A stretch of DNA of 64,000 bases from DATAGF01 sp963813355 (GTDB lineage Bacteria > Actinomycetota > Thermoleophilia > Miltoncostaeales > Miltoncostaeaceae), in the NCBI GenBank assembly GCA_963813355.1, contig CAWEYS010000015.1, positions 1-64,000 of the forward strand. Reading direction: 5' to 3'. This document shows, piece after piece, positions 46,361 to 55,353 of the stretch; position 1 is the first letter of the stretch; each line of letters opens with the position of its first letter. The notes under the pieces are model-generated. The model was not told the DNA's origin and ran no database searches. It saw only the letters and a list, made by a program, of their open reading frames with translations. The translations under genes and the position numbers were made by a program.

Positions 46361-47278
46361 CTGACCGAGACCGCCTTCGCGGCCCTGGTGATCATCCTCG
46401 CGGGCGCCGTCGCCCGCCATTTCCGGATCATCCGCCCGGCCGACGGGCCGGTGCTGGTCCGGTTCGTGATCTATCTCGCGCTGCCCGCGCTGGTCTTCCT
46501 GATCCTCATCGACGCGGATCTCGACGCCGCGCTGGTGCTGGTGCCGATCGCCGCCTTCGCGATCCACTTCCTGCTGCTCGGGCTCTCCTGGCTGGCCAGC
46601 CGGGTCTGGGGCATGGAGCGCCCCCGGGCCGGCGCCCTGATCGTCGCGACCGCGGTCGGGAACACCGGCTTCTTCGGGCTCCCCCTGATCGCGGCGTCCG
46701 GCGACGACTTCTCCCTGCCGGCCGCCGTGATGTACGACTCGATCGCGACGGGGCTCATCACGTGGACCTCGACCGTGGCGGTCTCGACGGCCTACGGCCG
46801 CGCCGACCACGAGCCGAAGGTGTCGCTCAGCGACCTCGGGCGATCGCTGCTGCTGCCGCCCAACTGGGCCCTCGCCGCCGGGCTGATCGCCAACGCCGCC
46901 GGCTGGCACGACCTCCCCGCCCTCGTCGAGCGCCCCCTCGACCTGCTGGCCGCCGCCGTCCTGCCGCTGACCATGGTCTACGCCGGCCTGATGATCGAGC
47001 TCCGCGGCCTGCCCCGCCTCTGGGGCGAGGTGAGCTACGCCGTGGTGGTGCGCCTCGGCATCGCGGCGGTCATCGGGCTCGGGGTGGCGACGGCGCTCGG
47101 GCTCACCGGAGCGACCCTCAACACGGTGGTCATCATGGCGGCCATGCCGACCGCCATGATGTCGCTCGTGATCGGAGCGCGCTCGGGCCTGCGGGCCGAC
47201 GTCCTGGCCGCCGCCGTGGTGGTGACGACCCTGCTGTCGACCGCCACCCTCCCGGCCTGGCAGGCGGTGCTGTTCTGA
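46361..47278 (+). CDS. AEC-family permease (auxin efflux carrier type)
   Basis: About 305 residues with ten membrane segments; VIYLALPALVFLILIDADLD, ATAVGNTGFFGLPLIAASG and MVYAGLMIELRGLP match the AEC family, which exports organic acids or amino acids. The start is uncertain. A -10-like TAGCCT (46325-46330) points to GTG at 46338, but that frame stops after 8 codons; the permease frame has only CTG at 46361 before helix 1. One lost base near 46350 would explain this. Overlaps pyrF (CTGA). Confidence 0.88.
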   Translation: MTETAFAALVIILAGAVARHFRIIRPADGPVLVRFVIYLALPALVFLILIDADLDAALVLVPIAAFAIHFLLLGLSWLASRVWGMERPRAGALIVATAVGNTGFFGLPLIAASGDDFSLPAAVMYDSIATGLITWTSTVAVSTAYGRADHEPKVSLSDLGRSLLLPPNWALAAGLIANAAGWHDLPALVERPLDLLAAAVLPLTMVYAGLMIELRGLPRLWGEVSYAVVVRLGIAAVIGLGVATALGLTGATLNTVVIMAAMPTAMMSLVIGARSGLRADVLAAAVVVTTLLSTATLPAWQAVLF

Positions 47279-48111
47279 GCGCGCCGGACGGGTTCGGGAT
47301 CCGCCTGGCCGCCGCGGTCGACGCGCGGGCCAGCCAGGTCGTGCTCGGGCTCGACCCCGACCCGGCGCGCGTGCCCGGCGGCGCCGAGGGGGCGCGCGCG
47401 TTCTGCCGCCGGGCCATCGCCGCCGCCGGGCCGGCCTGCGTGGCGGCCAAGCTGCAGCTGGCCTCCTTCGAGCGCTTCGGGACCGCGGGCTGGGAGGCCT
47501 TCGAGCGCGCCGCCGCGGCGGCGGCGGACGCCGGACTGCTCGTGATCGCCGACGCCAAGCGCGGCGACGTCGCGATCACCAGCCGCGCCTACGCCGAGGC
47601 CTTCCTGCGCCCGCCGATCGACGCGCTGACGGTCAACCCGTCGCTCGGCGGCGACGCCCTGGCGCCCTTCCTGGAGGCCGCGACGGCCGAGGGCCGCGGG
47701 CTGTTCGCGCTGGTCCGGACGTCGAACCCCGGGGCCGCCGAGCTTCAGGACCTGCCCCTCGCCTCGGGCGGCCTCTGGCACGAGGAGGTCGCCCGCAGGG
47801 TGGCCGGCTGGGGCGCCGCGTCGGTCGATGGCTCCGGGCTGTCGGCGCTCGGCGCGGTGGTCGGCGCGACGGTCGCCGAGCGCCTCGCCGCGCTGCGCGA
47901 GCTGATGCCCCACCAGCCCTTCCTGATCCCCGGCGTCGGGGCGCAGGGCGGCCGCCCCGAGGACCTCGGCCCCGCCTTCGGCGGCCGGCCGGCCGGCGCC
48001 CTGGTCGCTGCCAGCCGCTCGATCATCTTCGCCGAGTCGCCCCGGCGCGCGGCCGAGGAGCTTCGCGAGGCGCTCTGGCGGGCCTTCGAGGGCGCGCCCG
48101 CCTCGGCGTAG
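47275..48111 (+). CDS. pyrF: Orotidine 5'-phosphate decarboxylase
   Basis: 278 residues, the long (type 2) actinobacterial form. Makes UMP from OMP. LDPDPARVPGG (substrate Asp), catalytic LVIADAKRGDVAITSRAYAE, LTVNPSLGGDALAPFLEAA and LIPGVGAQGGRPEDL are present. The only codon at the usual start position is CTG, overlapping the permease TGA; an internal start would remove conserved residues. No other pyrimidine gene is nearby. Confidence 0.93.
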   Translation: MSAPDGFGIRLAAAVDARASQVVLGLDPDPARVPGGAEGARAFCRRAIAAAGPACVAAKLQLASFERFGTAGWEAFERAAAAAADAGLLVIADAKRGDVAITSRAYAEAFLRPPIDALTVNPSLGGDALAPFLEAATAEGRGLFALVRTSNPGAAELQDLPLASGGLWHEEVARRVAGWGAASVDGSGLSALGAVVGATVAERLAALRELMPHQPFLIPGVGAQGGRPEDLGPAFGGRPAGALVAASRSIIFAESPRRAAEELREALWRAFEGAPASA

Positions 48112-48124
48112 GGCCTCGGAGAGC

Positions 48125-49051
48125 TCAGGCGGTCGACCGGATCGTCAGCGAGGTCGGCAGCGGCTGCGGGGAGGCCGGGGCCGGCCCCTCGAGGGCCGCG
48201 GCGAGGATCGTTCCGGCGAGCTCGCCCAGGGGGCGGTAGGGGACGAACACCGTCGTCAGGCCCGCGGCGGCGGCGGCGGGGAGGTCGTCGATCCCCGCGA
48301 CGGCGACGCGTCCCGGGACGGCCAGGCCGAGCTGCCGCGCCGCGTCGAGCGCGCCCAGGGCCAGCTCGTCGGAAAGCCCCAACACGGCGTCCGGGCGCGG
48401 GCGCGCCCCCAAGGCGGCGAGAGCGGCGACCTCGCCGGCGGCGCGGCGCGAGTCTGCCACGACCAGGACGTGGACGGGGCCCGCCTCGCCCCAGCCGCGA
48501 CGCGCGCCGTCCAGGCGCGGCCCCGAGTCCGGCCAGCTCAGCACCGCCAGCCGGCGGCGGCCCTGCGCCGCAAGGCGGCCCGCGATCGCGGCGGCGCCCT
48601 CCTCCACCGCGGCCAGGATGCGCGGCACGCCGTCCGGGGCCTCGCCATCGACCGCCACGGCGGGCGCACGGCCGGCCCAGCCCGCCGCGGCGCCGCGCAG
48701 CAGCACCACGCCGTCGGCGCCCGCCTCGTCGCCTCGCGTCAGCAGCAGCGCCACCCCGGCGCGGTCGCAGGCGTGCGCGAGCCCGCGCGCCACGAGCGCC
48801 GCAACCGGATCAGCCAGCAGCCGCTCGACCGGGCCATCGCCCATCAGCGCCACGGCGCCGTGGCGCCCCAGCCGCAGGGCCCGCGCGGCCGGATCGGGGC
48901 CGCGGTACCCGATGGCGGCGGCCGCGGCGAGCACCCGCTCGCGAGTCGCGCTCGCAACCCGGTCGGGGCGGTTGAAGGCATACGACACGACCGCCGTCGA
49001 GACGCCGGCCGCGCGGGCGACGTCGCGGGCGGTGGGGGGTCTGTCACCCAT
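48125..49051 (-). CDS. LacI-family transcription regulator
   Basis: 308 residues. N-terminal HTH TARDVARAAGVSTAVVSYAF with hinge helix, then a periplasmic-binding-protein-like sensor (DGVVLLRGAAAGWAG, LGLSDELALGALDAARQLGL, VAVAGIDDLPAAAAAGLTTV). ATG start. Divergent from the acetoacetate-decarboxylase-like gene with a LacI-type operator between, so it probably controls that gene and itself. The inducer is unknown, likely a sugar or small acid. Confidence 0.92.
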   Translation of the reverse strand: MGDRPPTARDVARAAGVSTAVVSYAFNRPDRVASATRERVLAAAAAIGYRGPDPAARALRLGRHGAVALMGDGPVERLLADPVAALVARGLAHACDRAGVALLLTRGDEAGADGVVLLRGAAAGWAGRAPAVAVDGEAPDGVPRILAAVEEGAAAIAGRLAAQGRRRLAVLSWPDSGPRLDGARRGWGEAGPVHVLVVADSRRAAGEVAALAALGARPRPDAVLGLSDELALGALDAARQLGLAVPGRVAVAGIDDLPAAAAAGLTTVFVPYRPLGELAGTILAAALEGPAPASPQPLPTSLTIRSTA

Positions 49052-49053
49052 TC

Positions 49054-49070
49054 TGCTAAACGATTAACAT
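49054..49070. promoter_or_regulatory. Candidate LacI-family operator
   Basis: TAAACGATTA (49057-49066) is a near-perfect palindrome with the central CG typical of LacI/GalR sites, inside an AT-rich patch between the divergent regulator and decarboxylase-like genes, directly before the regulator ATG. Confidence 0.65.
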
Positions 49071-49106
49071 AGCGGGGACCCCGACACGATCCCGGAAGGA
49101 GGCGCC

Positions 49107-49793
49107 GTGGCCGACGCCCCGCTGGCCGCCCCGCAGATGGTCGTCAACAGCCGCATGCTCTACACGAGCTGGATTCCGGCAGACCCCGAGGCCGCGGCCG
49201 CGCTGCTGCCCGAGGGCGGGCCGCCGCCCGCCGGGCCGGTCTACATGAACCAGTACGTCGTCGACTCGGACGACCAGACGTCCGGGTTCGGCGCGTACTC
49301 GCTCACCTACCTCGGCCTCGACATCGCCGGGATGACGGACCCCGAGGGCGTCACGCCGGCGCGCTACATGCTCTTCTACTTCAACTCGAACCCGCGCATG
49401 CGCGACTACACCGTGCGCGAGTACGACCTCCCGGCCGAGCCCGGCGAGACCACCATCGAGGCGGGCGGGGGAGGCGTGGTGGCGACGACCACGCTCGACA
49501 GGGCGCCGGTCATTCGCACCGAGGCCGCGATCGGCGCGGACGTCCTGATGATCGCCCGCGGCCAGCTGACCTATGTGCGCCAGAAGGACGGGCGCAACAT
49601 GGCCGGCAACTTCCCCTATGTGGCCGACATCGCCGACGGCTTCGAGGTCCGCTCGATCCAGTTCCTCGACCCCGGCCACCCGGTCTACGCCCTGCGCCCG
49701 GCCGACCCACTCGACGTCGTGGTCCCCTCATCCTTCTACTCGCCCGACGACTCGTTCGTGTACCCGGGCGGCGTCTACGAGGTCAGCTTCTGA
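49107..49793 (+). CDS. Acetoacetate decarboxylase-like protein
   Basis: 228 residues. VVNSRMLYTSWIPADPEAAA, LLPEGGPPPAGPVYMNQYVV and PARYMLFYFNSNPRMRDYTV resemble the acetoacetate decarboxylase superfamily, including the usual opening where a ligand-binding bowl forms. I cannot identify the Schiff-base Lys with confidence, so activity may differ. GTG with GAAGGAGG upstream. Divergent from a LacI regulator. Confidence 0.65.
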   Translation: MADAPLAAPQMVVNSRMLYTSWIPADPEAAAALLPEGGPPPAGPVYMNQYVVDSDDQTSGFGAYSLTYLGLDIAGMTDPEGVTPARYMLFYFNSNPRMRDYTVREYDLPAEPGETTIEAGGGGVVATTTLDRAPVIRTEAAIGADVLMIARGQLTYVRQKDGRNMAGNFPYVADIADGFEVRSIQFLDPGHPVYALRPADPLDVVVPSSFYSPDDSFVYPGGVYEVSF

Positions 49794-50123
49794 CGCCCTC
49801 CGGATGAATGACCGAACCCCGCGACGCCGGCCGGACCTCCGGCGCCACGGGGTCGGTCCGCGCCTCCCATCGCGTCCGGCCCGGCCTCCGGCTAACGATG
49901 GGAGCCGCCTGCGGGCGGCGTGGGGCGCGGGTGGCGGGGCGGAGCGCTAGGCGGCCACCCCGATCATGAGCAGGGCGGTGCGTTCCGGCGTCAGGGTCGC
50001 GGCGGCGATCACAGGGTGCTCCGTACGATGGCGGGGGACATCGACGCTCTGAGCTACGTCGCAACCCGTTCCGCGGATCACATTGATTTCCGAAAGCCTG
50101 GACGGGGGGGCTAGGATCCCGGC
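49794..50123. other. Intergenic, with hairpin and a hydrolase stub
   Basis: CTCCCATCG (49864-49872) pairs with CGATGGGAG (49896-49904), a 9-bp stem around a 23-nt loop, probably the decarboxylase-like gene's terminator. On the reverse strand, GTG at 50012 opens a 21-residue frame (TLTPERTALLMIG) ending at 49947 that looks like the first beta strand of an isochorismatase-type hydrolase with nothing after it. The right end carries the dacA promoter TAGGAT (50112-50117). Confidence 0.5.
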
Positions 50124-51245
50124 GTGCTCCGCAGGCTCGCGGTCGTCGCCGCCCTGGCATTGCTCGTCGCGGCGTGGCCGGCCCGGGCGGCCGCGCCGAC
50201 GGTGGACGCCGACGCCTACGTCGTCGTCAACCCGGCGACCGGCGAGGTGCTGGCCCAGCGCGCGCCGGACCGGGGTCTGCCGATGGCGAGCACCACGAAG
50301 ATCATGACGGCGCTCGTCGCGCTCGAGTCCGCCGGCCTCGACGACGTCTACACGGTCCCGGCCGAGGCCGCCGTGGGCGGCTCGTCCGGGCGGCTCGTGG
50401 CGGGCGAGCAGCTGAGCGTGCGCGACCTGCTCACCGCGCTCCTGGTGGCCAGCGGCAACGACGCGGCGATCACCCTGGCCGAGGGCGTGGCCGGCTCGCA
50501 GGAGGCGTTCGTCGCGCGCATGAACCGCCGGGCCCGCGAGCTCGGCCTGACGGCCACGCACTACGCGAACCCGCACGGCCTCGACGCGGCCGGGCACCGG
50601 TCGAGCGTCCGCGACCTCGTGACACTGGCGCGGGTCGCCATGAGGAACCCGGTCTTCCGCGAGACCGTCTCGCACCGGCGCGCGTCGATTCCGGGGCCGG
50701 GCGGCGTCGGTACCCGCGACTACGTCTCCGAGAACCTCCTGCTCGACATCGACCCGGACGTCAACGGGGTCAAGACCGGGATGACCGACGGCGCCGGCTA
50801 CGCCCTGGTCGCCCACGCCCGCCGCCGGCCGGAGTCGCCCGAGCTGTACGCGGCCCTGATCGGCGCGCCCAGCGCGTCCGCGCGGGCGCGCGAGGGCCTG
50901 CAGCTGCTCGACTACGGCCGCTCCCAGTACGCGACGGCGACCCTGATCCCGGAGGGCGCGGTCTTCGGGAGCGTGCCGGTCAACGACCGGCCCGGGACGT
51001 CCGTGCCCTACCGCGCGGCCTCCCCGCTCGTCGCGCCGCTGCGCCTGGGCGAGCCGGTCACCGAGACCGTCACGGCCCCGCCCGAGATCGACGCGCCGGT
51101 CGCCGAGGGCCAGGTCGTCGGCAGCGTCACGCTGCGCCAGGGCGAGCGCGTGCTGGGCCGCCGCGACCTCGTCGCCGCCGAGTCGGCCGGCGAGCCCAGC
51201 GTCTGGGACCGCGTCCGCGCCGGGGTCGAGGAGCTCGTGCCGTGA
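50124..51245 (+). CDS. dacA: D-alanyl-D-alanine carboxypeptidase
   Basis: 373 residues. Trims peptidoglycan pentapeptides. Signal peptide RRLAVVAALALLVAAWPARA; penicillin-binding motifs SxxK in MASTTKIMTALVAL, SGN in LLVASGNDAAITLAEG and KTG in VNGVKTGMTDGAGYALV; a C-terminal beta domain (VVGSVTLRQGERVLGRRDLV). No clear C-terminal membrane anchor, so possibly secreted or periplasmic. Leaderless GTG 6 nt after TAGGAT. Stop overlaps the next start (GTGA). Confidence 0.94.
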   Translation: MLRRLAVVAALALLVAAWPARAAAPTVDADAYVVVNPATGEVLAQRAPDRGLPMASTTKIMTALVALESAGLDDVYTVPAEAAVGGSSGRLVAGEQLSVRDLLTALLVASGNDAAITLAEGVAGSQEAFVARMNRRARELGLTATHYANPHGLDAAGHRSSVRDLVTLARVAMRNPVFRETVSHRRASIPGPGGVGTRDYVSENLLLDIDPDVNGVKTGMTDGAGYALVAHARRRPESPELYAALIGAPSASARAREGLQLLDYGRSQYATATLIPEGAVFGSVPVNDRPGTSVPYRAASPLVAPLRLGEPVTETVTAPPEIDAPVAEGQVVGSVTLRQGERVLGRRDLVAAESAGEPSVWDRVRAGVEELVP

Positions 51246-52192
51246 TCGTCACGGTCACGCTCAACGCGGCGCTCGACCGCACGGTGCGCGTGCCGAACTT
51301 CCAGCTGGGCGGGCGCCACCGCGCCGACTCGTCGCTGCGCCTGCCGGGCGGCAAGGGCGTCAACGTGGCGCGCGCGCTGAAGGCGCTCGGCGAGCCGGTC
51401 ATCGCCACCGGCCTGGCGGGCGGCCGCACCGGCCTGCACATCATCGAGGAGCTCACCGCCGAGGGCATCCTCAACGACTTCGTCCGCATCGCGGACGAGT
51501 CGCGCACGAGCACCGCCGTGATCGACCCGACCAACAACCAGCAGACCGAGATCAACGAGTACGGGCCCTCCGTGCAGCCGGCCGAGCTCGACGTGCTCAT
51601 CGACAAGATCCGCTACCTGTCGAAGGGGGCGGACGTCTTCGTCCTGGCCGGATCCCTGCCCCGCGACGTCCCGTCCGGCTACTACGAGACCCTCCTCCGG
51701 GAGCTGCGCCGGGTGAAGATGATCACCGCGGTCAACGCCTCCGGGCCCGCCCTGCGGGCCGCGCTGGCCGCCGAGCCGGGGGTCGTGAGCCCGAACGTGC
51801 GCGAGGCCGAGGAGATCGTCGGCCACGAGTTCGGCGACGAGGAGGACATGGCCGCGGCGGTCGGCACGATCGCCCAGATGGGCGCCGAGACGGCCCTCAT
51901 CCACCACGAGGACGGCTGCGTGGCACACGTCCGCACCGGCCCGCGCAAGCGCGGGCACACCTTCGCCGCCCGCCTGCCGGCCCGGGCGGACGTGGTCTCG
52001 ACGGTCGGCTCGGGCGACGCCTTCCTGGCCGGCTACCTGGCCGCGCGCTACGGCCACCAGCCGGTCGAGGCGTCCCTGGCCCTGGCGGTCGCGTGCGGCG
52101 CCGCGAGCACCCAGCGCTTCGGCGCGGGCGTCCTCGACCCGTCCGACGTCGAGTCGCTGATGCGGCGGGTCGAGGTCGCCCCGCTCGATTGA
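51242..52192 (+). CDS. PfkB-family hexose kinase (1-phosphofructokinase-like)
   Basis: 316 residues. VIVTVTLNAALDRTVRVPNF opening, LPGGKGVNVARALKALGEPV (substrate site), NPxxQTEIN region, and the anion hole/catalytic Asp in VSTVGSGDAFLAGYLAARYG. Typical of 1-phosphofructokinase/tagatose-6-phosphate kinase. No PTS gene is adjacent, so the sugar phosphate used is uncertain. GTG overlapping the dacA stop. Confidence 0.9.
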   Translation: MIVTVTLNAALDRTVRVPNFQLGGRHRADSSLRLPGGKGVNVARALKALGEPVIATGLAGGRTGLHIIEELTAEGILNDFVRIADESRTSTAVIDPTNNQQTEINEYGPSVQPAELDVLIDKIRYLSKGADVFVLAGSLPRDVPSGYYETLLRELRRVKMITAVNASGPALRAALAAEPGVVSPNVREAEEIVGHEFGDEEDMAAAVGTIAQMGAETALIHHEDGCVAHVRTGPRKRGHTFAARLPARADVVSTVGSGDAFLAGYLAARYGHQPVEASLALAVACGAASTQRFGAGVLDPSDVESLMRRVEVAPLD

Positions 52193-52255
52193 GGCCGTCC
52201 GGCCGGGAGCGCCGCTAGAATCCCCTCCTCTGACGGGCGTGGCAGAGGGGGCTGA

Positions 52256-53413
52256 GTGGAGATCGAGATCGGGCGGGGCAAGAAGGGGCGGAGGGCGTAC
52301 GGCCTCGACGAGATCGCGATCGTGCCGAGCCGGCGCACGCGCGACCCCGAGGACGTTGACCTCTCGTGGCGGCTCGACGGGCACACGTTCGACCTGCCGC
52401 TGCTGGCGTCGGCGATGGACGGCGTCGTCGATACGCGCAGCGCCGGGATCATGGGCAAGCTGGGCGGCCTCGCGGTCCTGAACCTCGAGGGCATCCAGAC
52501 CCGCTACGAGGAGGCCGACGCCGAGCTCGAGCGCATCTCCCGCATGCCCCCCGAGGAGGCCACCCGCGGGCTCCAGGAGGTCTACCGCGAGCCGGTCAAG
52601 CCCGAGCTGATCGCCCAGCGCATCGCGGAGATCAAGGGCCAGGGCGTCGTCGCCGCCGGGTCGCTGACGCCCCAGCGCGTCACGGACCACGTCGACGTCG
52701 CGCTCGAGGCGGGCCTCGACATCCTGGTGATCCAGGGCACCGTGGTCTCGGCCGAGCACGTCTCCTCGGTCGCCGAGCCGCTCAACCTCAAGCGCTTCAT
52801 CTCGGAGCTGCCGGTCCCGGTCATCGTCGGCGGCTGCGCGTCGTACCACACGGCCCTGCACCTCATGCGCACGGGCGCCGTCGGCGTCCTGGTGGGCGTC
52901 GGGCCGGGCGCCGCGTGCACGACGCGCCAGGTCATCGGCGTCGGGGTCCCCCAGGCCACGGCCATCGCCGACGCCGCGGGCGCCCGCATGCAGCACCTGC
53001 TCGAGACGGGCCAGTACGTCAACGTCATCGCCGACGGCGGCATGGCCTACGCGGGCGACCTCGCCAAGGCCATCGCCTGCGGCGCCGACGCCTGCATGAT
53101 CGGCTCGCCGCTCGCCAAGGCCGAGGAGGCCCCCGGGCGCGGGTACCACTGGGGCATGGCGACCTTCCACCCCCAGCTGCCGCGCGGCACGCGGGTGAAG
53201 ACCTCGACGATCGGCAGCCTCGAGGAGATCGTGCTCGGCCCGGCCCACGAGAACGACGGCACCCTCAACCTCGTCGGCGGCCTCCGCAGCGCCATGGCGA
53301 CGTGCGGCTACGACTCGATCCAGAGCTTCCAGAAGTGCGAGGTCATGGTGGCGCCGGCCCTCAAGAGCGAGGGCAAGAAGCTGCAGCAGGCCCAGTCGGT
53401 GGGGATGGGGTAG
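52256..53413 (+). CDS. GuaB3-family IMP dehydrogenase-related protein
   Basis: 385 residues. EIEIGRGKKGRRAYGLDEIA and IVPSRRTRDPEDVDLSWRLD are the GuaB3 opening, lacking CBS domains; the catalytic Cys loop GVGPGAACTTRQVIGVGVPQ, VNVIADGGMAYAGDLAKAIA and GTRVKTSTIGSLEEIVLGPA follow. GuaB3 is the actinobacterial paralogue of IMP dehydrogenase. TAGAAT (52215-52220) gives a short leader with AGAGGGGG before the GTG. guaA lies two genes downstream, fitting GMP synthesis. Confidence 0.92.
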   Translation: MEIEIGRGKKGRRAYGLDEIAIVPSRRTRDPEDVDLSWRLDGHTFDLPLLASAMDGVVDTRSAGIMGKLGGLAVLNLEGIQTRYEEADAELERISRMPPEEATRGLQEVYREPVKPELIAQRIAEIKGQGVVAAGSLTPQRVTDHVDVALEAGLDILVIQGTVVSAEHVSSVAEPLNLKRFISELPVPVIVGGCASYHTALHLMRTGAVGVLVGVGPGAACTTRQVIGVGVPQATAIADAAGARMQHLLETGQYVNVIADGGMAYAGDLAKAIACGADACMIGSPLAKAEEAPGRGYHWGMATFHPQLPRGTRVKTSTIGSLEEIVLGPAHENDGTLNLVGGLRSAMATCGYDSIQSFQKCEVMVAPALKSEGKKLQQAQSVGMG

Positions 53414-53571
53414 AGGGACCTCGCGCGGCGCCGGGGGCAGGGCTGAGGGCCCCTCCCGGCGAACCCCTCAAGGGCGATGCCGGACCCGGTGCCGGCACGG
53501 ACGCCCGACCCGCGCATCTTGGCCGACGGACCGGCCGGTCGTATCGTCGATTGCCGAGAGGGGGGAGCAGG

Positions 53572-55303
53572 GTGGGAGTGAGCCGAGCGCCACGGCGTCT
53601 CGCGGCCGGCGCGGCGCTCGCGGCGGCCGCCCTCGGCGCGCTCGCGATCCCCGCCTCCGCGGCGAAGGACGACCTCGACCTCGTCTCCCAGGCGACGGGG
53701 GGCGCGCCCGCCGACGGCGGCCTCGTCGGAGCCGTCGATCTCGGCCGACGGCCGCTACGTCGCCTTCGCCTCCGACGCGAACAACCTCGCCGGGCCCCAG
53801 CTGACCGAGACGCCGGACGTCTTCCTGCGCGACACGGGCGCCGGGACGACGACGCTCGTCAGCAGGGGGTCGACGCCGGCCGCTCGGCGCCGTCGCTTCG
53901 ACCCGGCGATCTCGGCCGACGGCAGCCGGGTGGCCTTCACCTCGGAGGCGGGCAACCTCTCCGACGACGACGGCCCCTTCCCCGACGTGTTCGTCCGCGA
54001 CCTGCGGACCAACGCCACGATCCTCGTCAGCCGCTCCGACGGGGCGGCCGGCGCCGGCCTCGACGGCATCTCCAACGACCCCGCGATCTCCGCCGACGGG
54101 CGCTTCGTGGCGTTCGTGTCCGACGGCGACGCACCCGGGCGCGGTCGACGGCGTCGCCAACGTCTTCGTGCGCGACCTCGCCCTCAACACCACCGTCCTC
54201 GCGAGCCGCGCCCCCAACGGGGCCGGCGGCGACCGCAGCTCGTCGGCGCCCGCGATCTCCGCCGACGGCCGCTACGTCGCCTTCCTCTCCGACGCGACCA
54301 ACCTCTCGACCGAGGACGCCGCCGTGCGCGGGGTCTTCGTCCGCGACCTGGTGGCCGGGACCACGACCCTCGTCAGCAGGGCGACCGGCCCGTCGGGCGC
54401 GCCGGCGAGCGGGCGTGTCCCTCTCGCCCTCCATCTCGGCCGACGGGACGCGGGTCGCGTTCGCGACGGGCTCGCCCAACCTGTCGGGCGGCGAGGACCT
54501 CCCGGGGAGCGACGTCTTCGTGCGCGACCTGGCGGCGTCCGCGACGATCCTGGTCAGCCGCGCGACCGGGCCCACTGGGCCGCCCGCAGACGCGCCGGCG
54601 TCCGACCCCGTCATCGCGGCCGACGGCAGGAGCGTGGCCTTCCGCTCGGGCGCGACCAACCTCTCGGCCGAGGACCTCGACGGCGTCATCGACGTCTTCG
54701 CGCGCGACCTCTCGGCCCACGCCACCACCCTGGTCAGCCGGGCGGCCGGCGCCGCCGGCGCGTCCGGGAACGCGCCCTCCGGCGAGCCGTCGATCTCGTC
54801 CTCCGGGCGCTACGTGGCCTTCTCGTCGGACGCCGACAACCTCTCGGGCGCCGACTCCGACGGGTGGAGCAACGTCTTCCGGCGCGACGTCGCGGGCGTC
54901 GCCGCGGCGGTCGCCCCGCCGTCCTCCCCGGTCGCGGCCGCCGCCGGCGCCCCGGCCGCCTCCGCGCGCCCGACCGCGCGGTGCGCCGGGCGGCTGGCGA
55001 CGATCGTCGGGACCGCGCGCGCGCGACGTCATCCGGGGCACCGGCAGGTCCGACGTCATCGCCGCGCTGGGGGGCGACGACGTGGTGCTCGGCGCGGCGG
55101 GCAACGACCTCATCTGCCTGGGCGCCGGCAACGACCGCGCCCACGGCGGCCGCGGCGCGGACCTGGTCCGGGGCGGGCCGGGGCGCGACCTGATCCTCGG
55201 CGGGCCGGGGCCCGACCTCCTGATCGGGAACGCCGCCCTCGACCTGGCGCGCGGCGGGCCCGGCGGCGACATCTGCCAGGCCGAGGGCCGCCTGAGCTGC
55301 TGA
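53572..55303 (+). CDS. Secreted TolB-like propeller with RTX repeats (four frameshifts)
   Basis: 576 codons after removing single bases at about 53727, 54134, 54413 and 55023. Signal peptide LAAGAALAAAALGALAIPAS, then seven or so blades with the refrain ISADGRYVAFASDANNL, ISADGSRVAFTSEAGNLS, VFVRDLAASATILVSRATG, and a C-terminal calcium-binding RTX block of GGDDVVLGAAGNDLICLGAG and GRGADLVRGGPGRDLILGGP type nonapeptides. Probably a calcium-stabilised surface or secreted adhesin-like protein. GTG after a purine-rich GGGGGGAG. Confidence 0.88.
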
Positions 55304-55353
55304 GCCGTCGTGGGGCGCGGCGTCCGTCCGGGGGGCTCCGCTAGATTGACGCC

